Positions 37,767 to 49,951 of a stretch of 64,000 nucleotides of DNA are shown here, in pieces. This stretch comes from Lethocerus indicus. Taxonomy: Eukaryota; Arthropoda; Insecta; Hemiptera; Belostomatidae. Every line of letters starts with the position of its first letter. The first letter of the stretch is position 1. Under the pieces are notes generated by a model. It searched no databases and was not told the DNA's origin. It worked only from the letters and a program-made list of their open reading frames with translations. The stretch lies in assembly GCA_019843655.1 (NCBI GenBank), contig JACDQD010000007.1:9235600-9299599 (forward strand), written 5' to 3'. The translations under genes and the position numbers were made by a program.

Positions 37767-39625
37767 GGGTAAAAACATTCTATCATCCCTGAAGGCTCAT
37801 TTAAGTTCCCCTCACACCTGTCTGAATTCTTATGGTAGAAAATCATAATAATAAATAAATACAAGTTTCCATAAAATCTATAATATGAAAATCAGGATGC
37901 TGACTAACTAAACGATGTCACCATGAATGGTGTATTGCAGAGCATGCATTAAATATTTTGCTTCAACAATAAATACTTATCAGACATAATTCTGATTGAA
38001 GTAATCAATTCAACGACCTATAATTAGGCAACTCCATTATCTCGAATCATCAATTATAACGAGAATTGTGGGACTATCGTGGTTACTTTCATCCGTTCTA
38101 CCATTGCTTTGGTATTACCTTAAAATACTTAAATTTTTATCGCGAATAGAACAAAATTTGATTTGTACACTGTATGAATATTGTTTGGGTTTGATTGGCC
38201 CGGCGTTCGGTTGATTGAAATCTGGGGCCCCATTAGTGGGGCGCATGCGACCGCCGCCAGTACAGTCGGACTACGACTGGGAATCACCATAAATAAGTTG
38301 ACAACGCTGCACACGTGTGAGAATAATTCAGGCGAAAAGCAACTGCGGCACGGGCCTGCCCAAATTAGCTGGCATCGGCCAGAGAGCCGCTTCAAAAATC
38401 TATTAATGCTACAAACGTCAGTGACACCGAGTATACGCTAACTTCGAAAATTCGAAAAAAAAGATTTTTTCAGTGGATAAATGTTCAATTTATCCCAGTA
38501 TGTTGACTAGAAAGAAACGGTCGACTCTTCTGAATATGATATGAATTTAGAACCGGTTAAGAATTTATTTCCTGAAAGCCAATATAACCGAAGGAATTAA
38601 TAGGAAAGGCGAATTCTATTAGCGTTTAAGTCCGCTAATACAATCAATGTTTAATAAGAAAGGGACTTCGGAACAATAGCGCGGGTAGTAATTTAGTTTC
38701 GAGAAGTTTCCGATAAATTGTCCAGATTTCTGATAAAGCTAAACAATCGTCCCGGGGATCATTATTAAGCTGGGCAGCTTTAGGGTGAAGACATTACTGG
38801 ATAGAACGTTTCTTTTAAGCTTCTCAAATACTTTTTAGTTTAAAAAAGTATATTTCCCCTTAATATAAAATGTTTGTAGTGTGGCATTGATGCACTTCGA
38901 AAGTGACAAAAATCGTAGGAAGCATAACAGTGGTTTTCAGCGTGACACAAATATTTTAACTGATACGACAACATTCCGATTTTCAACAAGAAGTTCTAAA
39001 TTGTCATAACAACAGAATAATGCTACATTTCGCAATTATATAACTTTCAAGCTTATTAGTAGCACAGTAAAGAGATCTGATGACCACGCCGCGAAGCCGC
39101 ACAATATTTCATTAATATATTTTTCATTTGAAAGTGTCATAAATAGGGATGCGACAGTTTGAAATGTTATAAACCGTGGCATAAACTGCGTCCCGGTTCC
39201 ATCCATTTGCAACCGGTACGTGATAGTCTTACTAACTTTAACGACGTCAACTACTGTCGATTTGGAATAGCTGATGTAGTCGTCAGATACATACATTACA
39301 GCGAATCACAATCAACATTACGTGAACTAATCATTACAATGTTACTTTGCAATATTATTTTCATTAATATTTTATTTTATTACCAGATAAAGGTTTATTA
39401 CAGTTTTGGCGTATAATTTACTAAGAATACGTAAACACGATAATATTTTAAAAGACGTTCCGTGATTCTGTTACTAGATTCAAACATATCGAAATTAGTA
39501 ATTTAACAACATTATTGTCTAGACCTATTTTATATAACGCTGATATGACTCAAAAAACATCGATTCGCAATGAAAAATTAAATTTTGCAATCAATTTTAA
39601 ATAGAAACACTTTTTCGATAAATAC

Positions 39626-39911
39626 CTGAAGATGACACAGTCCGTAGTTGGTTGTTTCATCCGGTAGGGTCTGTCGAATGAGTTCGTGAGAGTCACAATC
39701 ACCCGCGATAGTCGGGCCCGAGAGTGAGGGCGGCGTATCTCGGCCGAGACTGAGGGGTGCTGTGTTTGTCTGCGAGGGGTTGCCGTCCTCCCCCACCAAA
39801 GCGGGGGCCACGGCCTGGGCCGGGGCCGGGGGTGGGTGCGGGCGCGGGGGTTTTTCGCAGTGGCGGGGGTAACCCCACCCTCTGCTCGCCACCCCCGAAT
39901 TAGCCACCCCA
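39626..39911 (-). CDS. Probable upstream coding or 5' exon of the same minus-strand gene
   Basis: An open frame on the minus strand runs without a stop from beyond 40057 to a TTCAG/GTATTT donor whose last exon base is 39626. The last residues, DSHELIRQTLPDETTNYGLC then HLQ, look like real protein, and the preceding part is Pro/Ala-rich with GC-rich third positions. The exon ends in phase 0, and the acceptor at 5508 also starts in phase 0, so joining the two reads straight into the ATG at 5502. A possible acceptor is TTATTTGCAG, giving a start at 39911, but its pyrimidine tract is poor and the 5' end may lie elsewhere. No ATG occurs in the frame, so this is either an internal coding exon or an untranslated first exon that happens to be open. 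Protein family not recognised. Confidence 0.45.
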
Positions 39912-41284
39912 CTGCAAATAATTACTCCTCCACAGGGCGCTCCAGTCCCCCCCTTAGCAGGCCTTTTTTCTAGTTCTGAAGGAGGCGCCAGACTCGGTAA
40001 ACATCTCTCCTCGTCCCTCCCCCTCCGTTCACCAAATGAATTGTATTGTCGCGACAAGAATTCGCCCCGACTGCTTAGGGGCGGACGAATACCGGATTTT
40101 GTCGATTCCGAATTTTGGTGGGGTAGGCGTTTTAGAGGGGGCGGATTAGGCCATTCGCTGCTTTTTTTTACTAAACTTGCTTCAATTTACTAACTGCAAA
40201 TAAGGGACCCATCGTATGAGCCGTCCCATTAGTTGGGGTATATATGTGTGGAAAACCGAATACCAATATTCCATATTTTTAAGTGCCGGGTGACCGGTTG
40301 TAGCTCGTATTTATTGAAATTTTAAGACAAACTCAATTAGTTTCAATACTATTTTACGTTATTTCATTATCATATGTTCTCTTTCGAGTAAAATAGAACG
40401 TGTTGAGTACACTAATTTGGGTAATGGGAAAATCCAGGATGAATGGTCATTTAGAGCTACGATGCCTGAACACATATTTCCATGGAACTTTTTCTATCAT
40501 TCTGAATTATAGTAGTGGTCAAATGAAGGAATGTTAGTCGTTGTGCCATTTCAAGTGCAATTGCAATGTTCACAAAAAACGATCACCGCAATCAACGATT
40601 AAATTACATTAAAACCACTATTTATAATTGATATTTCATTCGTCTATTTAACAAAGTGTTCTACGATTTTTATGGAATATAACCTGCTTCCAGGCTAGAA
40701 CTTGAATCTTAATTTTTCCGAGAGGAATGAACTTTACTCGAACAAATAAAGACAACAATAATGAGACAGGAAACGCATTGACAGAAGATAAGAGACAACC
40801 GTTCTGCAGACGTGATAAAGATAAAAGATAGGACTGGGTATTCATTGTACCCCACAAGTTGGTCAGTGGGGCTAAAAAGGATTCGGGAGGGTTTTCGTCT
40901 CTTTACTGATATGGGGATGTGCCATCCTCCATTTATCTCGCTACCCTTTCATTTGAGGTTGGGGTAACGTTTGAGCTATATATATGGACATCGTATATTG
41001 ATGTCCTTAAATGTTTGTCGGTCAAATTTTGTTCAAAATGAGGGAATCGACACGGCGATACAATCAAATTACGAAGACGTTAATGATTCGGCAGGACGAA
41101 ATTTATTACTGGAAATGAGGAGTGGCAAAAATGTTGATCTCGCTTCCACCGGCTTAAGTCCGGCACATCTCCGGGTCGCATCAATTATGCATTTCATTTC
41201 CCGGTAGAGCGAGTTCTGCCCGGTCCCCTCACCGCTCCCGGTTTCCCTAAATTAAAACGGTAATTGTAAGCAAACAAATTTTAA

Positions 41285-41394
41285 AAGGAGGTGGGACGAT
41301 AAGGATAAAGGGGAGAGGCAGGAGAGAAAGGACGGTAGTGAGCGAAGGAGGATGAGGGCGAAGGAAGGAATGAGAAGGCGGAGGAGGAGGATAA
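41285..41394 (+). repeat. Purine-rich tract, about 110 bases
   Basis: The plus strand is about 90 percent purine, made of GGA, GAAGG and GAGG units with single pyrimidine breaks. Such polypurine tracts can form triplex DNA and bind GAGA-type factors. No ORF is supported here. Confidence 0.6.
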
Positions 41395-43562
41395 ACAAAC
41401 TTGCAGTCGGTTGATCTCTCAATGTTCCACTTTAGTCAACAATCCCCAAATATTAGTACAAGCGCCCCAACCTACCGCCTCCCAACTTGAGAGAAGGGGG
41501 CGCGATAATATTTCTCAGATTACATCATTCTCTCTCCCTCCGATTATCTTCTTTAATATCTTTACCTCACTTTTTAACGACTACCCGAGGCCTAAAACGC
41601 AATCGTAATTTTCACGCGGATTTTACTCTCATTATTGTATACTTTTAAAAACACACGGAAGAACGAATGTGCTGTAATTAGCGATTGTTGAACCATTAGT
41701 GAATACGCGTTAAACGCCTAATTACCGATGCCTAAGTGGATTTATTGTAAAATTTTATTTAAAGAAACAGGACAGTTTTTGGATCAATAGGAATCTAGCA
41801 TATCACCTGGCGATATTCGCCAGTTTCCCCGTGCGAATTTATTTTTCCACCTAAAGAAATCGGTGTAAAGGGAGGAGGGGTAGTTGAGGCCAGGAACCTT
41901 GGAGGCAGCAAGGACGGAAGGGGAGTAGAAACTCGGAGGGTTCACGTGCGCACAACAATGCGATATTGATTGTTATATCTGGTATAGGCAACACGCAATA
42001 CATGACAATGACTCCCCGCCTCGTGGCCCGGGCCCCGACCGACATCTCTCATCCCCTATTTCCGATCATATCTACAGGAACACCTTCGCCGGCAACCCCC
42101 TTCCCCCCCACCGCATAAAATATCGGAGAAAAGGGGGAACGGAGATATACGTTTTCAGTCTCGGTCGGGCTAACACGTTCGGAAAAAAAGTATAGGAAAA
42201 TTAAACCCGTATCTCAATTTCTGTTAACAGTTATTGTTAAACCTGCAGTACGCACGCGGCTACGCGAATACGTAAAAAGTAATTAATAAAGAATTTAATA
42301 TCAGTAAATAGTTTTTCGTACTTTGGCTCATATGGTTGCACATAAAGGATTTCATATTCTGTCACGTCTAAAATTCATTGATAAACTATGAAAATTGGAG
42401 TGATGATTACATAGAAACATAAAAAGTTGTTTCTATCGGAACAAAAATTGTACATGTCAGAAATAATGTCCAGGAATGAAGGCGCTTGATTCGTAGCATG
42501 TGTCAGTATAAAACAATCTGCCAGGAAAATATTTCGTTATATAACCTGCAAAAATAAGAAACCTCTCAACTGCTACGCGAGTTAATTTTCGCCTTTTCAG
42601 CTACCCTTATTGACTTTGAGAGACGTCGACATCTAAATTTATTAACATGATGTAGCAGAAACGTGTTTTAAGCATTGTCGAGGCAACAGGAAAACTGGAG
42701 GCAATTCGTGTAAGGGTGTTGCTGGCAACTTGAATTTGAATTAATTAATTTAATCCTCGAATTAGTGAGGAAGATATTAACTAAGCTAATATCATTACGT
42801 AAATTATAATGTAAATTGATTCCTAAATGTCATGACGTCCCACATTAGCCTAGTTCTAAAAGAAATCCCTCACCTCTCATTCATTATAATCTTATGGTGT
42901 ATTTCCCTCAACATCCTTTCTCAACATCATGTCTTCATCATCCTTTAAATCCTTCAGTACAAGGACTACCGCCAAAGTACAGTCAGTGACCAGTAGTCCT
43001 ATCCTACGGTATAGTCAGAGGTGAAAAGGCCGATGAATTTACTGAATCTCATGTCCTTAATAAAATTGCATTAAACATGTACCACAAATTTGGATGAAGT
43101 TCCCCCTAAAAAGAGCAGAATGTGTCAGTCAGGTCTTTAGGAGTAGTTCAAAAATTCAGATATATCGTAATAATCCCCCATAACATATAGGAAGGGGATT
43201 GCGACTAATTTTCATTAAAGAAACAGAAATATGTAATAATGTCTTTTCGCAATCATAAAAATGCGATGAATTCGGTCTTATCACTGCGTTTATTCTTGAT
43301 ATTATAATGCACGATAACTTCCACCAGGTCGTAGCTTTAGGAATTCAGTGAATTGCGGACAAGCGGGATGCAAAACTGCGCCCGGGGTGTAGTTTACACC
43401 CCGCCAAACGTTCGGAACGCGCCCGGAATAAAAAAAAAAAACTGGACGGAAATCGAGGCTGCTGAAAAAGTCCATCGCTACAGGAGAGGATATGAGGGCC
43501 AATGGAGCTCTGTGCAACGTCCAACGAATTGTTCCTGAAATTGATTGCCAACAGAGCAGCGT

Positions 43563-43640
43563 AGGAAGTGGGAAGGGGCGAGAGAGGGAGGGAGAGAGAG
43601 AGACAGAGAAAAGGGAGTGGGCCACTTTAATTGCTGCCAT
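43563..43640 (+). promoter_or_regulatory. GAGA-repeat tract with adjacent GCCAT
   Basis: A GA-rich run (43579-43612) has several overlapping GAGAG elements, followed at 43636-43640 by GCCAT, the core of Pleiohomeotic sites. A pyrimidine-rich stretch (43651-43680) follows. GAF plus PHO sites are hallmarks of fly Polycomb response elements. Only one GCCAT is close by, so this is suggestive. Confidence 0.3.
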
Positions 43641-44963
43641 AAAATAGTCCACCCCTCCCCCTTCCTCACCTCTAACACTTTCACATCCACCCCGAACTGT
43701 AAAAACCGTGAAATTTCATTTTGAACGTCGGATCGTATAATTGATCCTTAATAACGTCGACATTTAGTCACGGTAACTATTTTAGTTACACCGGGGAACA
43801 CAATATGAATTTCGGTCTTCTCTCGCTATTTGGTTTAGGTCGGCATTTGCCATTATCACAATGTTTTACTGAATTTTTCGGTGCGGTAGGTTAAGCTGCT
43901 AACATCCACGAAATATATGCATAGGCATTCACATGGTCAGAAGAACGCGTTTAATAAGGGCCGTACTATGGTCTGTATGGCGATTTTCTTCATTTAATTT
44001 TTATATTTCCCTTTAGCCATTTAAAATACAAAACCGTGCTCTTTATAATATTCTTCGGTTGTACCTCTAATAATTAATAGTTCCAAAAACAGTGCATATT
44101 CTGGAAGGTGATTTCATCTGTCTGAGCCATTAGATTTTTCTTGACACGATGTAGCACGAAAAAATGGAACTGTAGAAGTGACAGGACGAGAAAATCTTTC
44201 ATTTCTAATATTAGCTAACACTCGCGGCATGTGGAATGTACGGTTAAAGTTAGGCACGTAGTGGAACTGGAGAAGTGGCTTTGAGTTGATAGTGGAGACT
44301 GTGGGCGAAAGGGACGAAGTGAAGGAAACGGCCTCTTGTCTTAATTGCCGACAATTAAATAATCCCCGGTATGTTTTAGTCTACAAGATGAGCTACATTT
44401 CAATCTCATAATTATGAGGTTAGATTTAAGCAAGTCACTTAAGAGGCCTAATCATTACTAATGCTCACCCAGTTTAGAACTTCGTAACTTTACTCAGCAA
44501 AAGTTTAATAGGCTTAATAAATACTGGTGTTGAGGCAAATCGCGCGAATCTTCTTAGGTATATATACAAGGACCGCAGTAATTATACTTTTGGCGCTTTA
44601 CAGAAACAGTTTTCTAGTATATAAATGTAAATTAATATTTGCATTAGTAATAACTTAAACTGAATACAAATATGTGTGCAAGTAGTCATATGTATATTTC
44701 AATTTATTATTCAAACTTTGCAACAAAGAGTTGCATAAAGGTGTGCGAGAAATACAATAAATATCAGATAGTAAATAATAATTTGAGTTAGGGTTACGTC
44801 AGGCTTGTAACGTCGATTTTCTTTCAGTTTTTGTACAATAGGTTTGTATGTACGGGAGCATTCGATTTTATTATGCGGGACTGGCAACAAACAAACTCCC
44901 GGGCCTCTGGCTAATGAGTTTCGGCCTAGGGACAACATAATAACAACTTCGAAACATGGTAAC

Positions 44964-44997
44964 ATGTTAGCCGCTGTTTGTCTGTTCTTTCTTTTCA
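44964..44997 (+). CDS. Candidate signal-peptide first exon
   Basis: An ATG with A at -3 (GTAACATGT) opens MLAAVCLFFLF, a short hydrophobic stretch like the start of a signal peptide, followed directly by a perfect GTGAGT donor at 44998. The same bases can also be read as an acceptor (TTCTTTCTTTTCAG) leading into a 52-codon frame that ends at 45154-45156 and contains CGSCCCCVNPASDNGGC. The CAGTGAGT overlap makes the two readings mutually exclusive. No TATA box or clear CpG leader is seen. This may be chance. Confidence 0.2.
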
Positions 44998-47900
44998 GTG
45001 AGTCCAGCGGGCGGACATGGGCGCCGAGAGGAGAAACAAAACAATATTTACAACGGACGTTCAGTTAGCCAAAATTCGAAATGTGGTTCATGTTGTTGTT
45101 GTGTCAACCCGGCGTCAGATAATGGCGGATGCATAAAGATCAATATTACAACATAAATATGCTATTATTAGTGTTCAACAGTTTAATATAAATATCTGTA
45201 AAATGAATATCAGAATTTACTTGTTTATTGTTTTGATAGCATCGAAATACTGGAAATATACAGAGCGCTAGTAATGTATCAATCCAGGGCAAAAAATAAT
45301 ATGCTGCGTAAATTGCTCATCAGTTAGAATGAACTTTACAAATTTCTTCGCATTAAATACACCTACTGAACTCCTATTATTCTTTACTAGATAAGGAAGA
45401 AAATTATTGCAATACAAATCTAGATTTTATTATTAAGGATTATAAATTAGGAATTACCGGACCTCCAATATATCCACAAACTTTAACAGATTTCAGTTTG
45501 AAATCTGCAGTTTGGTATGAATAAAATAAAATTATTGTTAGTAAAATAGTTGGTTGGTGTCGGTGAATAAACCTTCCGGATATTACAACCGCGTTCTGGG
45601 GTGTCAGAAGCGTTTTAACCTTTTTACGGCAAGTGTCGCTTAAAAAAAACTGGAAAAAAAACGGTCGCTGAAACGAAATTAATGACAGCGTTAATTAATG
45701 CTACGGGGGGGGGGAGCCGTCCCCGAGGGAGAACAGAGGCCCGGGAACTCGCATGAACGCGTGTTGCTGATATAGATTAATGATATACGAGGCATAGAGG
45801 GCGTGCTGCAACGTACAATGGAGTAATTATGCTGCCCTCCCCCTCTACCCCGCTCTTCCGAACTGTTATTAGCAAACACGCCGCTACTGCCCTCTACAAG
45901 ATTCGGCAATCTTCCTCAATAATATACACTTATGGTCAAGCTCCGCCATTTAGGAATGTTCTGTCAGAGGCAAAACTATACCTGATACGAGTTCAACAAT
46001 AAGATACCTCAGATTTGATATTTCGTTTTATCAAATAATACAAAAAAATTGCTTAATGTTAATGATTCATTGTTTGCATGATTGCAGATATCTAATGCTC
46101 TTTAATAAGGCCGAAATCTAATTTTAAATTATTCTTTTTGAAACCCCCGATTTGGTTTCGAACACTGTCCACGATCAGAATGTACTACGAGTAGCAGTAC
46201 GTGTTTATGCAGACTATGTTCTCCTTTAGCAACCTACAAGCCTAAGGCCACTAGCCCAACTAAAATGCATTCCGTATTTCAACTGCATTATAATTTAGTA
46301 GTATAAAGAATAAAAATTCTATTAGAACAGATTACTATTTGGAGTATTTAAATTATTCGTTTAAGAATAACCATTCGGTAGGAGGATACTGCGCTTACAG
46401 GAACGGGTTCTGGTCAATCAGAATTTAAAATATTGAAAAATATAGTCGTTTTCTCATATGCTTTCTGATTGACTTCGGTTGGCCTTTATCCCTCGAAGTT
46501 TTCAATCTATTATAAATTCTTTCTGAATAACAAGTTTTGTTTTGAAACGCTCCGTGATGTGAATTATTTATGAAACCAAAACTTAATTTCGGTACGGACT
46601 TTACTCCGTTCCGAGGAATAAATTCCGCGCGTGAGCCACCCCCGCGAGAATTTTATCGGGAAGTAGCTTTGAATAAAATATTCAAATTTGAAAATTCACT
46701 TAACCATATTCATCCCCCGGGAATAGGGCGACGCGCTTTGCTTTTTGGATAGCAGTTTCCTTAGGCCGATTTCGAATACATCATTCTTATGACGCCCAAA
46801 ACGGGTTTTCTGCTATCAATCCGACTCCATTTTTTGCCTAACTATCTATAACTGAGTAGGACGTACACAATAATAATGAATTCCCAACAACGTAAGTATT
46901 TAATTTATATAATCCTTTGCTAGGTATTGTTTTAATTAGAATTGAATTTTAATATATGTATCTTCTTTCTACTAAGTATTAATTCGCAGAACAATAAACA
47001 ACAAAAAAGCTATTTTTGATTCAGCGTGGTGCTTGTTACCGGAAAGTAACACAGAATAAGATAAGACATATTTTTCCTATAATTAGCGTAACAATTACAT
47101 GTTACATGCACGCATTTATATGCCAATGCTGTCAGCATGTTGTGGCTTGCTTTTACACAACAATTTTGTTTAGTTAGTAGTACTTTTCTGTACAATTTAT
47201 CCATTAAACTTCCGTATACTTAGTGGAAAAGAACCTGTTGAACTTCACGTCTCTCTGATGTTTTTAATAACCTTTTTAACAGGTTTATATTATCTTACTC
47301 TTTTGTTTTGCATGTATATAGAAAGTACATTTTTCACTGGGGCGCAGGGTCGATTCTCAATTTCTGACTACAAATATTACCCTTTTTCGTAGGACTGGCT
47401 ATATAGATAGGGCTATCAGATAAAAATATCGTTTCAATGAATACTACTTCCCGAAAAGTCTTTTATGATAAGGGAATGGTTCAGGGACTGTTTATAGTGA
47501 TGATATTAAATTACTACAATATACATTAGTAAATCATGATTGAAACCAACGGGGTTTCCGATTACGTCCAAGGCAACGCAAAAGAGCCTATAAACTTTTT
47601 GCCGTTTCATGTACAACAAAACTACTTTAATGTTGAAATATCTGTTCAACTGTATTAGCCAACAGTATTCTCTGAGTAATGCCCATTGGAAGTGCCTCCA
47701 AAATGGGATTATGGGCGGTCTTATCGGGTCGTCACGTCGGGAAGGCCGAAGAGCGGAAGGGCACCGGTGTGGACCGTCCCACGGACAATCGATCGGCCCC
47801 CGCTCCGGGACCTATTCGAGAAAATTAAAAATTAACCGAGTTATTGGGCCCATTAGGAGAGGGACGGGGAGATAGAGGGTCGCCTCTCCGCCCTAATTCG

Positions 47901-49932
47901 TTTTTAACGGCGCTACCTCCCCGAGGAAACCGGGTCACGCCGCCCCGACACCGCTGCGCAGAGTTACGACTTTGCTCTCTTGAATTGTCTTCCGTTTCGG
48001 CGGGTTTATTGTGACGAATTGACCTCGAATTCGAATTAAACCGATTTTATCGCCCCTCCGATTTTCTATCCCCACTCGACCGATTTAGCGCTAATCAGTG
48101 GAATTCGGTAGATAGGCAGTTTGAAGGTATACGTCAGGGCATTGCTGGGAAATGTACGAAACTCATTTTACGGTCTAACCGTTACTTTCGACTATACGGC
48201 TGATTCCGGGTTAACGGTTCATTGAATCTCCCCTGGCATGGCCAATTTGAGAGAAATATAGTTATTATATATTGCAACCCATTCTTCTGTTCCGCCCGGT
48301 TTTAACACCTTCCCGGTCTTCTACTCCTCCAGACCATCCCCTTTAACTAACCGGATGAGATAGAAATATCCTAAACGTCAAATTCCATACATTTACCTCC
48401 TTTCCCTTACATCAAATATTTGTCTACGTATTTGTCACTAGTAATTTGGGGGATGGACAAACAAAAGGGTGGTCGCGGTTTGGTTAGGCCTGAATTGGTC
48501 TCCCGCACCAGAGTTTGCAATTCCAACTCCACCAAACCAAATTCGAACTCCTACCATTAATAATTGCTATAAGTATTTCACATAATTCTAATCCGATTTA
48601 TATAAGCAATTTATTACACACTTCAGCCACTTTGGTTTCGATATATAAATTAAAGTCTTATAAGCTTTTGAAATTTGCTTACTTGTATCTTGAACAGACT
48701 TTATCAAAACTTCGAAGTTCACCCTACAAATAATCCACATCCCTGTTTTTGTTTCCTTACAGTCATAGGTATATTTATGTATGCGTATATCTATTTAACT
48801 TCGGTTGGAACAATCATGCAAGTGAGAAACAATCAAGTTATATTTTAAGGAATTGTTTTATTTAAAAATCCTTAATAAACTCTCGCCCAGCGTGGATTTG
48901 CGTTTCATTCTCTTTGTCACTATCTTTCGTGGTAATAAGAGAAAGTGAGTAAGAGGTTAAGCTCAGAGCGGAGATGAGTACGGGTCGGGGGTAGGAATAG
49001 CCATAACCAGCCGGGCCAAGTAATAAAGCGGGAAAGAGAGATAAAGATGATGAGGAGTGTAAGGGCGGGCGGGGGTGGATGGGTCGTGAGCGCAGTTAAT
49101 ATAAACACTACACCCTTCTTAATTACATTAGCTCCGATCCCCTTCGTAATAAAACTCCGAAACACCCTCAACGCCCCGAATCGTCTATATTATACTGAAC
49201 AGATCGCTATTCGGCGCCTGACCCCCGACAATATGAATACTCCGGAAACCGCTCCCCGTGCAGAGATTCGATTGGTTATTCTACTATTGATTCAGGATCC
49301 GGTTGCACTGTTGGAGCGCATATTGGGGCAGTTTGGGATAATTGTGTTGTACTAGAGGAACACAATTTATGCGCCCTACGAAAACGCCCGGTTAAACTAA
49401 ACCATGATTAAACTTCAACGCACCGAAAATCTAAGGGAACATACTATGCACAAAATATCTGCCATGAATATATTTGCCCGAACATATATTTCGAATTAAT
49501 GATGTGTATGTATGTACTAAATTATGAGATTTATTATTATTATATACTCTGCCTATAATACGCATTTTTGTAATGTATGATTCAGAGTATTTAATTCATT
49601 TTTTCATTGTCATTCGATTTGATTCAATATGATATTGATGCTGTCATAGTATAAGACACTGACGTAGAATCGTTACATTATTTATAAGTTATAATCCGAA
49701 AGAACAGAAGGATTATAGGACAGAAAAGCATTAACGTCGGAGTGCCCGTAATGGGCCCGGCTTGCAAACACAACCCCCAACTATCCTGATATCCGGCATT
49801 TTTACTCTATCTGTAGCGTGGCGTGGGACTGTTGTCAACAAATACGGCACTTACATGGGTCAGCGTTAAGATAGGGGACAAAATCGGCGAGTAATTCGCA
49901 AAGTCGTTTGGGAACCTTCGACGGTATCCAGA

Positions 49933-49951
49933 TAGCCTAGACCCTAGGCTA
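49933..49951. other. Perfect 8-bp inverted repeat
   Basis: TAGCCTAG, loop ACC, CTAGGCTA. On the minus strand it lies within a 45-codon open stretch that ends at a GTAAGT (49854-49849) but has no usable acceptor. Confidence 0.4.

Larger units (their letters stand above)
29613..39625. other. Non-coding DNA between candidate minus-strand exons
   Basis: Mostly AT-rich. A pyrimidine-rich GC block lies at about 31470-31860 and further GC blocks at about 32860-33060, 34030-34390, 35020-35330 and 36330-36960. A palindromic GCGCATGCG near 38241 matches the NRF1/Ewg site, and CACACGTGTG lies near 38310. The frames here are not convincing as genes. It contains the hairpins at 36690 and 37722. Confidence 0.5.
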
